Source: Bradyrhizobium yuanmingense (lineage in GTDB: Bacteria; Pseudomonadota; Alphaproteobacteria; Rhizobiales; Xanthobacteraceae). Taken from it: a stretch of 64,000 nucleotides of DNA. This document shows positions 27,303-35,368 of the stretch, piece by piece. The notes under the pieces are model-generated. The model was not told the DNA's origin and searched no databases. It saw only the letters and a list, made by a program, of their open reading frames with translations. The DNA is taken from contig NZ_FMAE01000001.1 in assembly GCF_900094575.1 (NCBI RefSeq), forward strand, positions 558,001-622,000, read 5' to 3'. Within the stretch, counting starts at the first letter, position 1, and every line of letters begins with the position of its first letter. The position numbers were made by a program, and so were the translations under genes.

Positions 27303-27569
27303 GATGGCAAACGGCACGTCATAGCGCTTTAACACGGCTCTGATCTAACGGGTCGATCGCGGTTTCCGTGAAGTCCGCACCTGTCCCGTGCTGCCATCGA
27401 TGGCGAGCACCGTCACGCGGTTCCTCGGCCGCAATCAAACCGAGTCAGGAGCAAACCTCCGCCATCAACTCCAAGTAGATTCAGATCCAAGCGTGACCGC
27501 AGTGCGTCTCGCCGAGACCTCCGCTGTTTTCAGAGTCACGCGACTGACATGAAATGGGAGTGATGCGCC
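27303..27569. other. 267-bp intergenic region
   Basis: Upstream region of the RTX-like gene. No repeat or RNA was recognised. GGGAG about nine bases before the ATG at 27570 is the ribosome-binding site. Confidence 0.4.
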
Positions 27570-28772
27570 ATGCGCACGATGCCGAACGACACCCTGATCC
27601 TCACCTTTCCGGACTTCAGCCAAACCGCGACCATCGTCGGAGATCCCAACTTCCCGATCGACGGCTGGGGCGGGAACGACACGGTGACGGCAACCATCCT
27701 CAACGCGGACGTGTTCGTTACGCTGATCGGCGAAGACACGGTCATGCAGGGCAATTCCCACGGCGGCAACGACACGCTCACGGCGAACGTGGATTATCCC
27801 TTCAGCGGCGCCACCATTATGGGCGACGCCGAGACCATGTTGGGCAATGCTGCAGGCGGCAGCGACACGCTCACCGCCGACGCCGGCGGCAATTTCCGCT
27901 CCAACATCTCCATTTACGGAGATGCCGGAGGCGACATGTCGGGCAACACGCAAGGCGGCAATGACACGCTGACAGGCGTGACCGGTGGGCGCGCCTTCGA
28001 GAACGTGTTCAGCGGCGATGCCGGGGGATCCATGAGCGACAACGCGCATGGCGGCAACGACACGCTGAACGTATTCGAATATGCATACGAAAGCACGGCG
28101 ACCCTCAGTGGGGATGCCATCGGTGCCATGACCGGCAATACAATCGGTGGCAACGACGACCTCACGCTCGGCATCAGCAGCGGCATGGCGATCGGAGGTG
28201 GAACGCTGGCCGGCGATTCGCTCACGTCATTGACCGACAATGCCCAGGGTGGCAACGATACCCTAACCTTCGTGACGAATGGCGGCGAGCCGCCGCCGGC
28301 CGTCTACGGCTCCCAGCTGATTGGCGACGCCATGAACATGTCCGGCAGTGCGCGTGGCGGCAATGACATCCTCAATGGCGGAGAGTTCACTGATCATCTC
28401 TACGGCGATGCGCGGACTTATGCGCCATCTACCCCTGGCTCTATCACCGGCGGCACGGACACGCTGAACGGCGGCGCGGGTAATGATCAGCTGTGGGGCG
28501 GACCGAACAACGATGTTTTCGTCTTCACGGCCGGCTCCGGCAACGACGTCATCAACGACTTCAATCAAGGCAACATCGCGGTCGGCAGCACCGCGGGGGA
28601 ACTCGACGTGATCAACCTGCACGACTACGGTTTTGCCGACTGGGCGACCCTGTCCGGCCTCATCAGCGATGACAGCTCGGGCAATGCGGTGATTCAGCTC
28701 ACTGCCAATGATACCATCACCCTGAGCGGAGTGCATGCGGCCTCGCTGGAGGCGACTGACTTCATAGTCTAG
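27570..28772 (+). CDS. RTX-like secreted protein with eight ~32-residue GGNDTL repeats
   Basis: A 400-residue acidic, Asn/Gly/Asp-rich protein. Residues 34-293 form eight repeats of 31-36 residues, each opening GGNDTLT or a close variant and ending in a pattern like GDA-x-x-M-x-GNA. A normal RTX stretch, GGTDTLNGGAGNDQLWGG, follows, then NNDVFVFTAGSGNDVINDF and a C-terminal region typical of type I secretion substrates. No N-terminal signal peptide is seen, also fitting type I export. The TolC/HlyB/HlyD partners are not in the window. Calcium binding is inferred from the Asp/Asn-Gly pattern. The repeat length is unusual for RTX (normally nine residues). Confidence 0.78.
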   Translation: MRTMPNDTLILTFPDFSQTATIVGDPNFPIDGWGGNDTVTATILNADVFVTLIGEDTVMQGNSHGGNDTLTANVDYPFSGATIMGDAETMLGNAAGGSDTLTADAGGNFRSNISIYGDAGGDMSGNTQGGNDTLTGVTGGRAFENVFSGDAGGSMSDNAHGGNDTLNVFEYAYESTATLSGDAIGAMTGNTIGGNDDLTLGISSGMAIGGGTLAGDSLTSLTDNAQGGNDTLTFVTNGGEPPPAVYGSQLIGDAMNMSGSARGGNDILNGGEFTDHLYGDARTYAPSTPGSITGGTDTLNGGAGNDQLWGGPNNDVFVFTAGSGNDVINDFNQGNIAVGSTAGELDVINLHDYGFADWATLSGLISDDSSGNAVIQLTANDTITLSGVHAASLEATDFIV

Positions 28773-28773
28773 C

Positions 28774-28914
28774 GTAAGGTGGGTTAGCCCCGCGGATTGC
28801 GCGAAGCGCAAACCGCTAGGCGTAACCCACCACTGTTCGTATCCGCAGAGACAGAAGAGGTGGGTTACGCCAGCGGACTGCGCTTCGCGCATCCGCTAGC
28901 TAACGCACCCTACG
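28774..28914. repeat. two tandem imperfect palindromes (GGTGGGTTACG type)
   Basis: The left unit (28774-28831) runs GTAAGGTGGGTTAGC ... GCGTAACCCACC; the right unit (28858-28914) runs GGTGGGTTACGCC ... GCTAACGCACCCTAC. Each can fold on itself, and the two share the core GGTGGGTTA plus a GCGCGAAGCGC/GCGCTTCGCGC centre. It lies between two plus-strand genes, just before the ribosome-binding region of the enolase-superfamily gene. Confidence 0.8.
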
Positions 28915-28944
28915 AAGAAGAAGAACCAAAGACAGGGAGGCACC

Positions 28945-30030
28945 ATGCCACGCATCGCAAACATCGAGACCGGGCTCTACCGGATCCCCCTCCCCATCAC
29001 GCTGTCGGACTCCACGCATGGCGACATGACGGCGTTCGAGCTGATCACCTGCCGCATCCGCGATGCCGATGGCGCCGAGGGCGTCGGCTACACCTATACG
29101 GTCGGGCGCAACGGCGGGGCTGTGGCCGACATTCTCAAGCGCGAGATCCCGCCGCTGGTCGAAGGACGCGAGGCCGACGATACCGAGGCGATCTGGCATC
29201 ATGTCTGGTGGGGGCTGCATTATGGCGGGCGCGGCGGGCCGGCGGTGCTGGCGCTCTCGGCACTCGACATCGCGCTGTGGGATCTGAAGGCGCGGCGCGC
29301 CAAGCTGCCGCTGTACCGCCTGCTCGGCGGCTTCGATGCGCACGTGCCGTGCTACGCCGGCGGCATCGACCTCGATCTCTCCGTCGATGCGCTGCTCAAG
29401 CAGACCGATGGCAACCTCGCCAAGGGTTTTCGCGCCATCAAGATGAAGGTCGGCCGGCCCGACCTCAAGTCCGATGTCGCGCGCATCTCCGCGATGCGGC
29501 AGCATCTCGGCGACGGCTTTCCGCTAATGGCGGATGCCAACATGAAATGGACGGTCGAGGAGGCGATCCGCGCCGCGCGCGCCTTCGTGCCGTATGACCT
29601 GACCTGGCTGGAGGAGCCGATCATCCCCGACGACGTCGCCGGCCATCTGCGTATCATGCAGGCGGGCGGCGTGCCGATCGCGGCGGGCGAGAATCTGCGC
29701 TCGCTGTGGGAGTTCAAGAACTACATCGCCAGTGGCGCGGTGTCCTATCCCGAGCCCGACGTCACCAATTGCGGCGGCGTTTCCGCCTTCATGAAGATCG
29801 CGCGGCTGGCGGAGGCGTTCAACCTGCCCGTCACCAGCCATGGCGCGCATGACATCACCGTGCACCTGCTCGCGGCCTGCCCGAACCGATCCTATCTGGA
29901 GGCGCACGGCTTCGGGCTCGACAAGTATATCGAGCATCCGCTGGTGCTGAAGGACGGGCTGGCGCTGGCGCCCGATCGGCCGGGTCATGGGATCGGGTTT
30001 GACTGGAAGGGGCTGGCGAAGCTGGCGTAA
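28945..30030 (+). CDS. mandelate racemase/muconate lactonizing enzyme family protein
   Basis: A 361-residue enolase-superfamily enzyme. It carries the capping domain at the N-terminus and a TIM barrel. FRAIKMKVGRPD holds the Lys-x-Lys catalytic pair; metal ligands are Asp in LMADANMKW, Glu in WLEEPI and Glu in AAGENLRSL; a His in TSHGAHDITVHL completes the acid/base set, so it belongs to the mandelate-racemase type subgroup. Such enzymes abstract an alpha proton of a carboxylate, commonly a sugar acid or mandelate. GGGAGG precedes the ATG. Substrate unknown. The next gene is an M20 amidohydrolase, but a repeat separates them. Confidence 0.9.
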   Translation: MPRIANIETGLYRIPLPITLSDSTHGDMTAFELITCRIRDADGAEGVGYTYTVGRNGGAVADILKREIPPLVEGREADDTEAIWHHVWWGLHYGGRGGPAVLALSALDIALWDLKARRAKLPLYRLLGGFDAHVPCYAGGIDLDLSVDALLKQTDGNLAKGFRAIKMKVGRPDLKSDVARISAMRQHLGDGFPLMADANMKWTVEEAIRAARAFVPYDLTWLEEPIIPDDVAGHLRIMQAGGVPIAAGENLRSLWEFKNYIASGAVSYPEPDVTNCGGVSAFMKIARLAEAFNLPVTSHGAHDITVHLLAACPNRSYLEAHGFGLDKYIEHPLVLKDGLALAPDRPGHGIGFDWKGLAKLA

Positions 30031-30041
30031 CACCCATTGCT

Positions 30042-30149
30042 CGTCATTCCGGGGCGCGACGAAGTCGCGAACCCGGAATCTATTGGGCCGCGGAGCTCGC
30101 TGCACGATTGATTCCGGGTTCGCGCCAAGAGGCGCGCCCCGGAATGACG
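30042..30149. repeat. 108-bp near-perfect palindrome (CGTCATTCCGGGGCGCG type)
   Basis: CGTCATTCCGGGGCGCGACG at the left end is repeated inverted at the right end (...GCGCCCCGGAATGACG), and both arms continue as GCGAACCCGGAATC/GATTCCGGGTTCGCG, with about 30 bp of unrelated sequence between. Each arm also contains its own small hairpin. It sits between two plus-strand genes. Confidence 0.88.
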
Positions 30150-30216
30150 GAAAAAGCGCACATTGCTGCACGCGAGGCATTCCAAGGCGCAGGGTGCATG
30201 GCGGTGATAATCCTTT

Positions 30217-31404
30217 ATGCTGACGGCAACCGACACCTTGCGAAAGACCCCTGCCTTGTCCCCCGAACTGCACCAGAAACTGACCGTGTGGCGCCGGCAT
30301 CTGCATGCCCACCCGGAGCTGTCGCTCCAGGAGAAAGAGACCTCTGCCTTCGTGCAGGACAAGCTCACAGAGCTCGGCATTCCCTTCGAGGCTGGCATCG
30401 GCGGCCACGGCATCGTCGCGACCTTGAGGCGCGGCCACGCGCAGAGGCGGGTCGGCCTGCGTGCCGACATGGATGCGCTGCCGATCACCGAGGATACCGG
30501 CCTGCCCTATGCTTCGAAGACATCGGGCGTGATGCATGCGTGCGGCCATGACGGCCATACCGCCGCGCTGCTGGGCGCCGCAGCGCTGCTCGCCACTGAT
30601 ACCGATTGGAGCGGCACGGTCGACTTCATCTTCCAGCCGGCCGAGGAAGGCTTTGGCGGCTCGCGCGCGATGGTCGCGGCCGGGCTGTTCGACCGGTTTC
30701 CGATGGAGCGGATATTCGGCTTCCACAACTGGCCGGGCCTTGCCGCCGGCACCATCGCCGTGCACGACGGCGTGGTCATGGCCTCCGGCGGGCGCATCAC
30801 CATCACGATCGAGGGCCACCCCGGGCACGCCGGCATGCCGCATCTGACGCGTGATCCCGTGGTGGCGGCCGGGCACCTCATCGTCGCGCTGCAATCGGTC
30901 ACCTCGCGCGGCGTCGATCCGCTCGACACCGCCGTGCTGTCGCTGTGTACGATCGAAGGCGGCACCGCGCCGAACCAGATCGCCGGACGCGTCACCATCC
31001 GCGGCACGCTGCGCTACCACCGCGAAGTGGTCAAGGACGTCATCCTCGATGGCATCACGCGTACCTGCGCCGGGATCGCGACCAGCTTCGGCGTCAAGGT
31101 CACGCCCGAGATCGTCTGGGGCGTTGGCGTGGTGATCAACACGCCTGATGAGGCCGACCTCGCGCGCATCGCCGCGGAGAAGGTGCAGGCACCGGTACGG
31201 CGCGATCTCGCGCCCAGCATGGCCGGCGAGGATTTCGCCCATTATCTGCAGCAGCGGCCCGGCGCCTTCGTCTGGATCGGCAATGGCGAGTTGCGCGACG
31301 GCGCCGAGCTGCACGGCCCGCGCTACGATTTCAACGACGCGATCCTGCCCGTGGCTTCACGCTGGATGGCGGAAGTGGCCAAGGCGGCGCTGGCGACGAA
31401 CTGA
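30217..31404 (+). CDS. M20 amidohydrolase (hippurate hydrolase/N-acyl amino acid type)
   Basis: A 395-residue cytoplasmic metallo-amidohydrolase. HAHPELSLQEKETSAF at the N-terminus, RADMDALPI, HACGHDGHTAAL with the metal His/Asp, FQPAEEGFGG with the catalytic Glu, and a C-terminal MAGEDFAHYLQQRPGAF with a metal ligand region are all classic M20D motifs. Members cleave N-acyl amino acids such as hippurate, indole-3-acetyl-amino acids or aminoacyl-benzoates. It stands alone on the plus strand and converges on a small hypothetical gene with a 1-bp gap. Confidence 0.92.
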   Translation: MLTATDTLRKTPALSPELHQKLTVWRRHLHAHPELSLQEKETSAFVQDKLTELGIPFEAGIGGHGIVATLRRGHAQRRVGLRADMDALPITEDTGLPYASKTSGVMHACGHDGHTAALLGAAALLATDTDWSGTVDFIFQPAEEGFGGSRAMVAAGLFDRFPMERIFGFHNWPGLAAGTIAVHDGVVMASGGRITITIEGHPGHAGMPHLTRDPVVAAGHLIVALQSVTSRGVDPLDTAVLSLCTIEGGTAPNQIAGRVTIRGTLRYHREVVKDVILDGITRTCAGIATSFGVKVTPEIVWGVGVVINTPDEADLARIAAEKVQAPVRRDLAPSMAGEDFAHYLQQRPGAFVWIGNGELRDGAELHGPRYDFNDAILPVASRWMAEVAKAALATN

Positions 31405-31405
31405 C

Positions 31406-31630
31406 TTAGGAGATCTCGCGCGGCAGCTTCCAGTCCGGCCGCGGCGCGAACGTCTCCTCCGTCTCTTCGATGCGCTCGACGTGATAGCCGGCCGGCAGAA
31501 TGTGGCCGCCCTCCTCGTCCGCAATGGGGACGTCCGTGACGAGGCCCTCGATCAAGGCAGCTTCCCACACTTCCTTCTCGGTCGGAAAGGGATTGCCGAT
31601 CTGCTTGTTGCCTTCGAACAGCGCGTACAT
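31406..31630 (-). CDS. conserved hypothetical small protein
   Basis: A 74-residue acidic protein (MYALFEGNKQIGNPFPTEKE...). No family is named with confidence. The gene looks real: it starts with ATG, has high GC at third positions and sits in an otherwise empty 315-bp space. The stop abuts the convergent amidohydrolase stop. Possibly regulatory or structural; nothing further can be said. Confidence 0.65.
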   Translation of the reverse strand: MYALFEGNKQIGNPFPTEKEVWEAALIEGLVTDVPIADEEGGHILPAGYHVERIEETEETFAPRPDWKLPREIS

Positions 31631-31720
31631 CGGTTCCGGTCCTCGCGTTCACGCTCACGAGAAACGTATCGGCCGCACGGACGTTCCCTCCGGCAAATGG
31701 CAACGGATGGTACGTAAAAC

Positions 31721-32443
31721 ATGGCGCGCGTTCTGATCGGAACTTCGGGCTGGCACTACGCTTCCTGGCGCGGCCCGTTCTTCCCCGAGGGCGTGACGCT
31801 GAAGCAGCAGCTCAGCTACTATGCCGGGCAGTTCGACACCACGGAGCTGAACGGGGTGTTCTACCGCACGCCAACGCCGGAGGCGGTGACGGGATGGCGG
31901 GAGCAGACCGGCCGCGATTTCGTGTTCGCCTGGAAGGCGTCGAAATTCATCACGCATTGGAAGCGCCTGTCGGAGCGCTCCGTCAACAGCCTCGAGCTGC
32001 TGGAGGACCGCATCTCCAGGCTCGGCGGCAAGGCCGGCCCGATCCTGTTCCAGCTGCCGCCGCAATTCGAGGCGAATGCGGACCGGCTCGCCTCGTTCTT
32101 CAAGCTGCTGTCGCGAAAGCGGCGTTACAGTTTCGAATTCCGCCATCCGAGCTGGTATCAGCCGCGCATCCTGCGGATGCTGGCTGAGGAGAACATCTCG
32201 CTGTGCCTGTCCGATCATCACGACGCGCCGGCGCCGTGGAAGCGCACGGCGGATTTCGTCTATGTGCGCGGACACGGGCCAAGCGGGCGCTATCACGGGC
32301 ACTATACCAAGGCCACGCTGGCGCAATGGGCCAAGCGCATCAAGTCGTGGAAGCGGCAGGGCTGCGACGTCTACGTCTATTTCGACAACGACCAGAAGAG
32401 CGCCGCACCGGCCGATGCCAAGGCGTTGAAGCAGCTGCTGTGA
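31721..32443 (+). CDS. DUF72 family protein
   Basis: A 240-residue protein starting ARVLIGTSGWHYASWRGPF, the standard DUF72 start. KQQLSYYAGQFDTTELNGVFYRTP, here quoted as YYAGQFDTTELNGVFYR, and GPILFQLPPQF are further family motifs, and VYVYFDNDQKSAAPADAKAL is the usual end. The fold is a TIM barrel; function is unknown although an RNA- or metal-related role has been suggested for relatives. Convergent with the CoA-transferase gene, one base apart. Confidence 0.9.
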   Translation: MARVLIGTSGWHYASWRGPFFPEGVTLKQQLSYYAGQFDTTELNGVFYRTPTPEAVTGWREQTGRDFVFAWKASKFITHWKRLSERSVNSLELLEDRISRLGGKAGPILFQLPPQFEANADRLASFFKLLSRKRRYSFEFRHPSWYQPRILRMLAEENISLCLSDHHDAPAPWKRTADFVYVRGHGPSGRYHGHYTKATLAQWAKRIKSWKRQGCDVYVYFDNDQKSAAPADAKALKQLL

Positions 32444-32444
32444 T

Positions 32445-33632
32445 CTAGATGATGCCCTCTCGCCGAAGCGCCGCGATCTCGTTTGCACCGTAGCCGAGAT
32501 CGGCGAGGACGCGGTCGGTGTGCTCGCCGAGCGTCGGCGGACGGTGCGCGATCTCGCCCGGCGTTTCCGACAGTCGCACCGCGGCGCGGGCGACCGGCGC
32601 CTGCTTCGGCAAGCCCGGATAGTCGACGTCCTGCATGAAGCCGGCGGCGCGGATGTGCGGATGATCCAGCGCCTGTTGCGGCGAGAGCACGGGGCCGGTC
32701 GGAATCATCGCGTCGCCTAGCGTGTCGACGGCCTCCTGCGTGGTGCGCTCGGCACACCAGCGCGCCATCCGCTCGCTGATGATGCGGCCATTATTGCCGC
32801 GGCTGATGTCGTCGGCAAAGCGCGGATCGTTCAGCCACACCTCCTCCTCGCCCATCAGCCTCGCCCAGCGCTTGAACAGCGGATGACCGGTGACCTGGCA
32901 CAGCACCCAGCCGTCCTTGGTGCGGTAGATGTCGGCGGGCGCCGCGGTCTGGCCGAGATTGCCCGTCGGCACGCGGTTGACGTCGATGACGGCCTGCTCG
33001 ATCAGCGTGGCATTGGTAAAGGACAAAGCTGTTGCGAGCAGCGCGCCCTCGACGATCTGGCCGCGGCCGGACTTGCCGCGCTCGATCAGGGCGGCGAGCG
33101 TGCCGAACGCGCAGTGCAGCGCAGTGCCGAAATCGACCCAGTTCACCGCGGCGCGGTACGGCGGATCTCCGCTGCCGGTCATGTACACCGAGCCCGACAT
33201 CACCTGGCCGACGCCGTCGAAGCCGACGCGGTCGGACCACGGGCCCGGCCCGCCGAACGCAGTCGCCGTGGTCAGGATGATGTCCGGCTTGATCGCCTTC
33301 AGCGAGTCGTAGTCGAGCTTCATCGCGCGCAGGGTCTGCGGCGGCAGGTTGGCGACCACGACGTCCGCGGTCGCGATCAGGCGGCGCATCACCTCCTGGC
33401 CTTCCGCCTTCATCGGATCGAGCGTGATGCCCTTCTTGTTGCGGTTGATCTGGAGGAACAGCGCGCCCTCGCCGCCTTCACCCACCGGCGCGACGAACCG
33501 ATCCTCGCTGCCGTCGCGCTTCTCGACGCGGATGACCTCGGCCCCGAACTCGGCCAGCAATGTCGCGCAATAGGGCCCGGCGATATAGCGCCCGAAATCG
33601 AGCACGCGCACGCCCTCCAAGACTCCTCCCAT
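32445..33632 (-). CDS. CaiB/BaiF-type family III CoA-transferase
   Basis: A 395-residue family III CoA-transferase. LDFGRYIAGPYCATLLAEFG, EVIRVEKRDGSEDR and FLQINRNKKGITLD are family motifs; an Asp in NWVDFGTALH occupies the place of the catalytic nucleophile. Enzymes of this family shift CoA between acids such as formate, oxalate, carnitine or aryl-succinates. The start ATG at 33632 is preceded by AGGGAAGGGTGCG-type purines. It is a single gene; the acceptor acid cannot be named. Confidence 0.92.
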   Translation of the reverse strand: MGGVLEGVRVLDFGRYIAGPYCATLLAEFGAEVIRVEKRDGSEDRFVAPVGEGGEGALFLQINRNKKGITLDPMKAEGQEVMRRLIATADVVVANLPPQTLRAMKLDYDSLKAIKPDIILTTATAFGGPGPWSDRVGFDGVGQVMSGSVYMTGSGDPPYRAAVNWVDFGTALHCAFGTLAALIERGKSGRGQIVEGALLATALSFTNATLIEQAVIDVNRVPTGNLGQTAAPADIYRTKDGWVLCQVTGHPLFKRWARLMGEEEVWLNDPRFADDISRGNNGRIISERMARWCAERTTQEAVDTLGDAMIPTGPVLSPQQALDHPHIRAAGFMQDVDYPGLPKQAPVARAAVRLSETPGEIAHRPPTLGEHTDRVLADLGYGANEIAALRREGII

Positions 33633-33774
33633 CGCACCCTTCCCTGTTTTTTTTGCAGATTACAGGGACTGGCCGCCAGGGCAAGTTGGGAAGCGCGCAT
33701 GCGATTTTCATCGTCACATCGCGAACGCCCCGATGAAGCCGCAGTTCGTGTACCCGCCTTGAGGTTCCCGCTCG

Positions 33775-34242
33775 CTATTGCTGCGGGGCGGAGCCCTTGC
33801 TCCTGTGCATGAACGCCATCATCTCCTCGAAAGTGAGCTTGCCGTCCTTGTCGCGATCCATTGCCTTGAAAATGCGTTCATGGGCGACCTGAAACTCGGG
33901 CAGCGAGACGTTCCCGTCTCCATCAGCATCCATCAGCGCGTAGACGATGCGGAAGACGACCGGCGGCTCCATGGCGGCACCGCCCATCGCGCCATGCCCT
34001 TTCATTCCTTGTCCCATCATTCCTTGTCCCATCATCCCGCGCCCCATCATTCCCATCATGTCTCCACCGCGCATCGGGCTCTGCCGCTCGGCGGATGGGT
34101 TGGCAGGAGAACTCGACTGCGGGGATGCCGGCGTCTGCTCCTGTCCGGGATGATGACCTTGATGGTCCGCTGGCGATTGAGCCAGAGCTGGCTGGCCCAG
34201 GATGGCGAGCAGCAACGCTGCAGCAACGGTTCGACCTAGCAT
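33775..34242 (-). CDS. exported EF-hand protein with Met/Gly/His-rich spacer
   Basis: A 155-residue protein: signal peptide (VAAALLLAILGQPALAQ), a His/Gln/Pro linker, then a methionine-rich run GMMGRGMMGQGMMGQGMKGHG at residues about 65-86, and two EF-hands, DADGDGNVSLPEF and DRDKDGKLTFEEM, both with complete calcium-coordinating positions. Calcium binding in the periplasm is likely; the Met-rich run could hold Cu(I), which is inference. The ATG at 34242 follows GGAGGAAG. A FixK/FNR-type box is centred 67 bp upstream of the start, so oxygen control is possible. Confidence 0.8.
   Translation of the reverse strand: MLGRTVAAALLLAILGQPALAQSPADHQGHHPGQEQTPASPQSSSPANPSAERQSPMRGGDMMGMMGRGMMGQGMMGQGMKGHGAMGGAAMEPPVVFRIVYALMDADGDGNVSLPEFQVAHERIFKAMDRDKDGKLTFEEMMAFMHRSKGSAPQQ
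34003..34060. repeat. short tandem repeat encoding the Met-rich run
   Basis: Inside the EF-hand gene, a 15-bp unit (CATTCCTTGTCCCAT on the plus strand) is repeated imperfectly three to four times. It encodes the MMGQG repeats. Such a repeat is prone to change in number. Confidence 0.7.
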
Positions 34243-34302
34243 GACGCTTCCTCCGGCCTTGATGTCGGTCCGACGAGCTTGCCGAACGTCATCGGAATTA
34301 TC

Positions 34303-34316
34303 TTGAGCCAAGTCAA
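34303..34316. promoter_or_regulatory. FixK/FNR-type box upstream of the EF-hand gene
   Basis: TTGAGCCAAGTCAA (plus strand) reads TTGACTTGGCTCAA on the minus strand and fits TTG[AC]-N8-[TG]CAA. Its centre is 67 bp before the EF-hand start and 141 bp before the VOC start at 34451, so it could serve either gene. Confidence 0.45.
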
Positions 34317-34450
34317 AAAGGCGGCTGGTGGGCCAGGTTTTTCACCCCGCCCCGTGCGGAGGAAGCGGCGCGGTCACCGACGGAAACTCGACGGCCGGAA
34401 ACTATGCTCTAAGATGCACCGGTTCGTCCCCCAGCGAGAAGTGCACACCC

Positions 34451-35338
34451 ATGCCGCAGCAATTCGATCGGTCCGCAGAAGATCTCGGCAACGCCATCCA
34501 TTTCGAGCACGTCAACATCCAGGTCCCGGACCAGCGCCTCGCCACGCTGTTCTACGTCGCCGGGCTCGGGCTCACCCGCGATCCCTATCTGATGGTGTCC
34601 GACACCAACATGTGGATCAATGCCGGGCGGAGCCAGTTTCATCTGCCGAGCGGCCGGCCGCAGGTGCTGCGCGGACATATTGGCCTCGTCATCGAAGGCC
34701 GCGAGGCGCTGCTGGCGCGGCTTGCAACGGTCGCGAAGAAACTCGAGGGCACCGCGTTCGCGTTCAGGGAGCACAACGACCATGTCGAGGCGGTTTGCCC
34801 CTGGGGCAACCGCGTGCGCTGCTACGAGCCCGACGCGGCGCGGTTCGGCCGGATCGCGCTCGGCATTCCCTATGTCGAGCTCGACGTGCCGATGGGATCG
34901 GCAGCCGGCATCTGCGCCTTCTACCCTGAAGTCATGGGCATGCCCGCGAGCTTGCGGAACGGCGATGGCACTGTGGCCGCCGTGAAGACGGGCCGCAACC
35001 AGCATCTGCTGTTTCGCGAGACCGACCGGCCGCAAGCCGACTATGACGGTCACCACGTGCAGATGTACATCACGGACTTCTCCGGCCCCTACCGCAAGCT
35101 GCTTGCGCGCAAGCTGATCTCGCGCGAGGACAATCAATACCAGTACCGGTTCTGCGACATCGTCGACCTCGACAGCGGCAAGAAGCTGTTCACGGTCGAG
35201 CACGAGGTGCGCTCAGCGACCCATCCGATGTTCATGCGTCCGATGGTCAATCGCAATCCGGCGCTCAACAACCGCAATTACGCGGTCGGCCACGACGAGT
35301 CGTCCTGGGCGATGGGGCCGGATCAGTACGAGGGGTAG
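34451..35338 (+). CDS. VOC-superfamily protein
   Basis: A 295-residue two-domain vicinal-oxygen-chelate protein. IHFEHVNIQVPDQRLATLFY is the first unit, with a metal-type His in EHVNIQV; a second unit contains LGIPYVELDVPMGSAAGICAFY, and a HHVQMYITDF segment later. The motif spacing resembles extradiol dioxygenases or glyoxalase relatives, but three metal ligands cannot be assigned with certainty. The ATG at 34451 was preferred over the upstream one at 34328 because the family-like sequence begins shortly after it. Confidence 0.72.
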   Translation: MPQQFDRSAEDLGNAIHFEHVNIQVPDQRLATLFYVAGLGLTRDPYLMVSDTNMWINAGRSQFHLPSGRPQVLRGHIGLVIEGREALLARLATVAKKLEGTAFAFREHNDHVEAVCPWGNRVRCYEPDAARFGRIALGIPYVELDVPMGSAAGICAFYPEVMGMPASLRNGDGTVAAVKTGRNQHLLFRETDRPQADYDGHHVQMYITDFSGPYRKLLARKLISREDNQYQYRFCDIVDLDSGKKLFTVEHEVRSATHPMFMRPMVNRNPALNNRNYAVGHDESSWAMGPDQYEG

Positions 35339-35368
35339 TCCTCGCGCGGCGCTTCCGTGCGCTTCACG

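Noticed and set aside
28774..28914. CRISPR-like repeats
   Set aside because: Only two units, each palindromic and of different length, with no regular spacers; they are intergenic palindromic elements.
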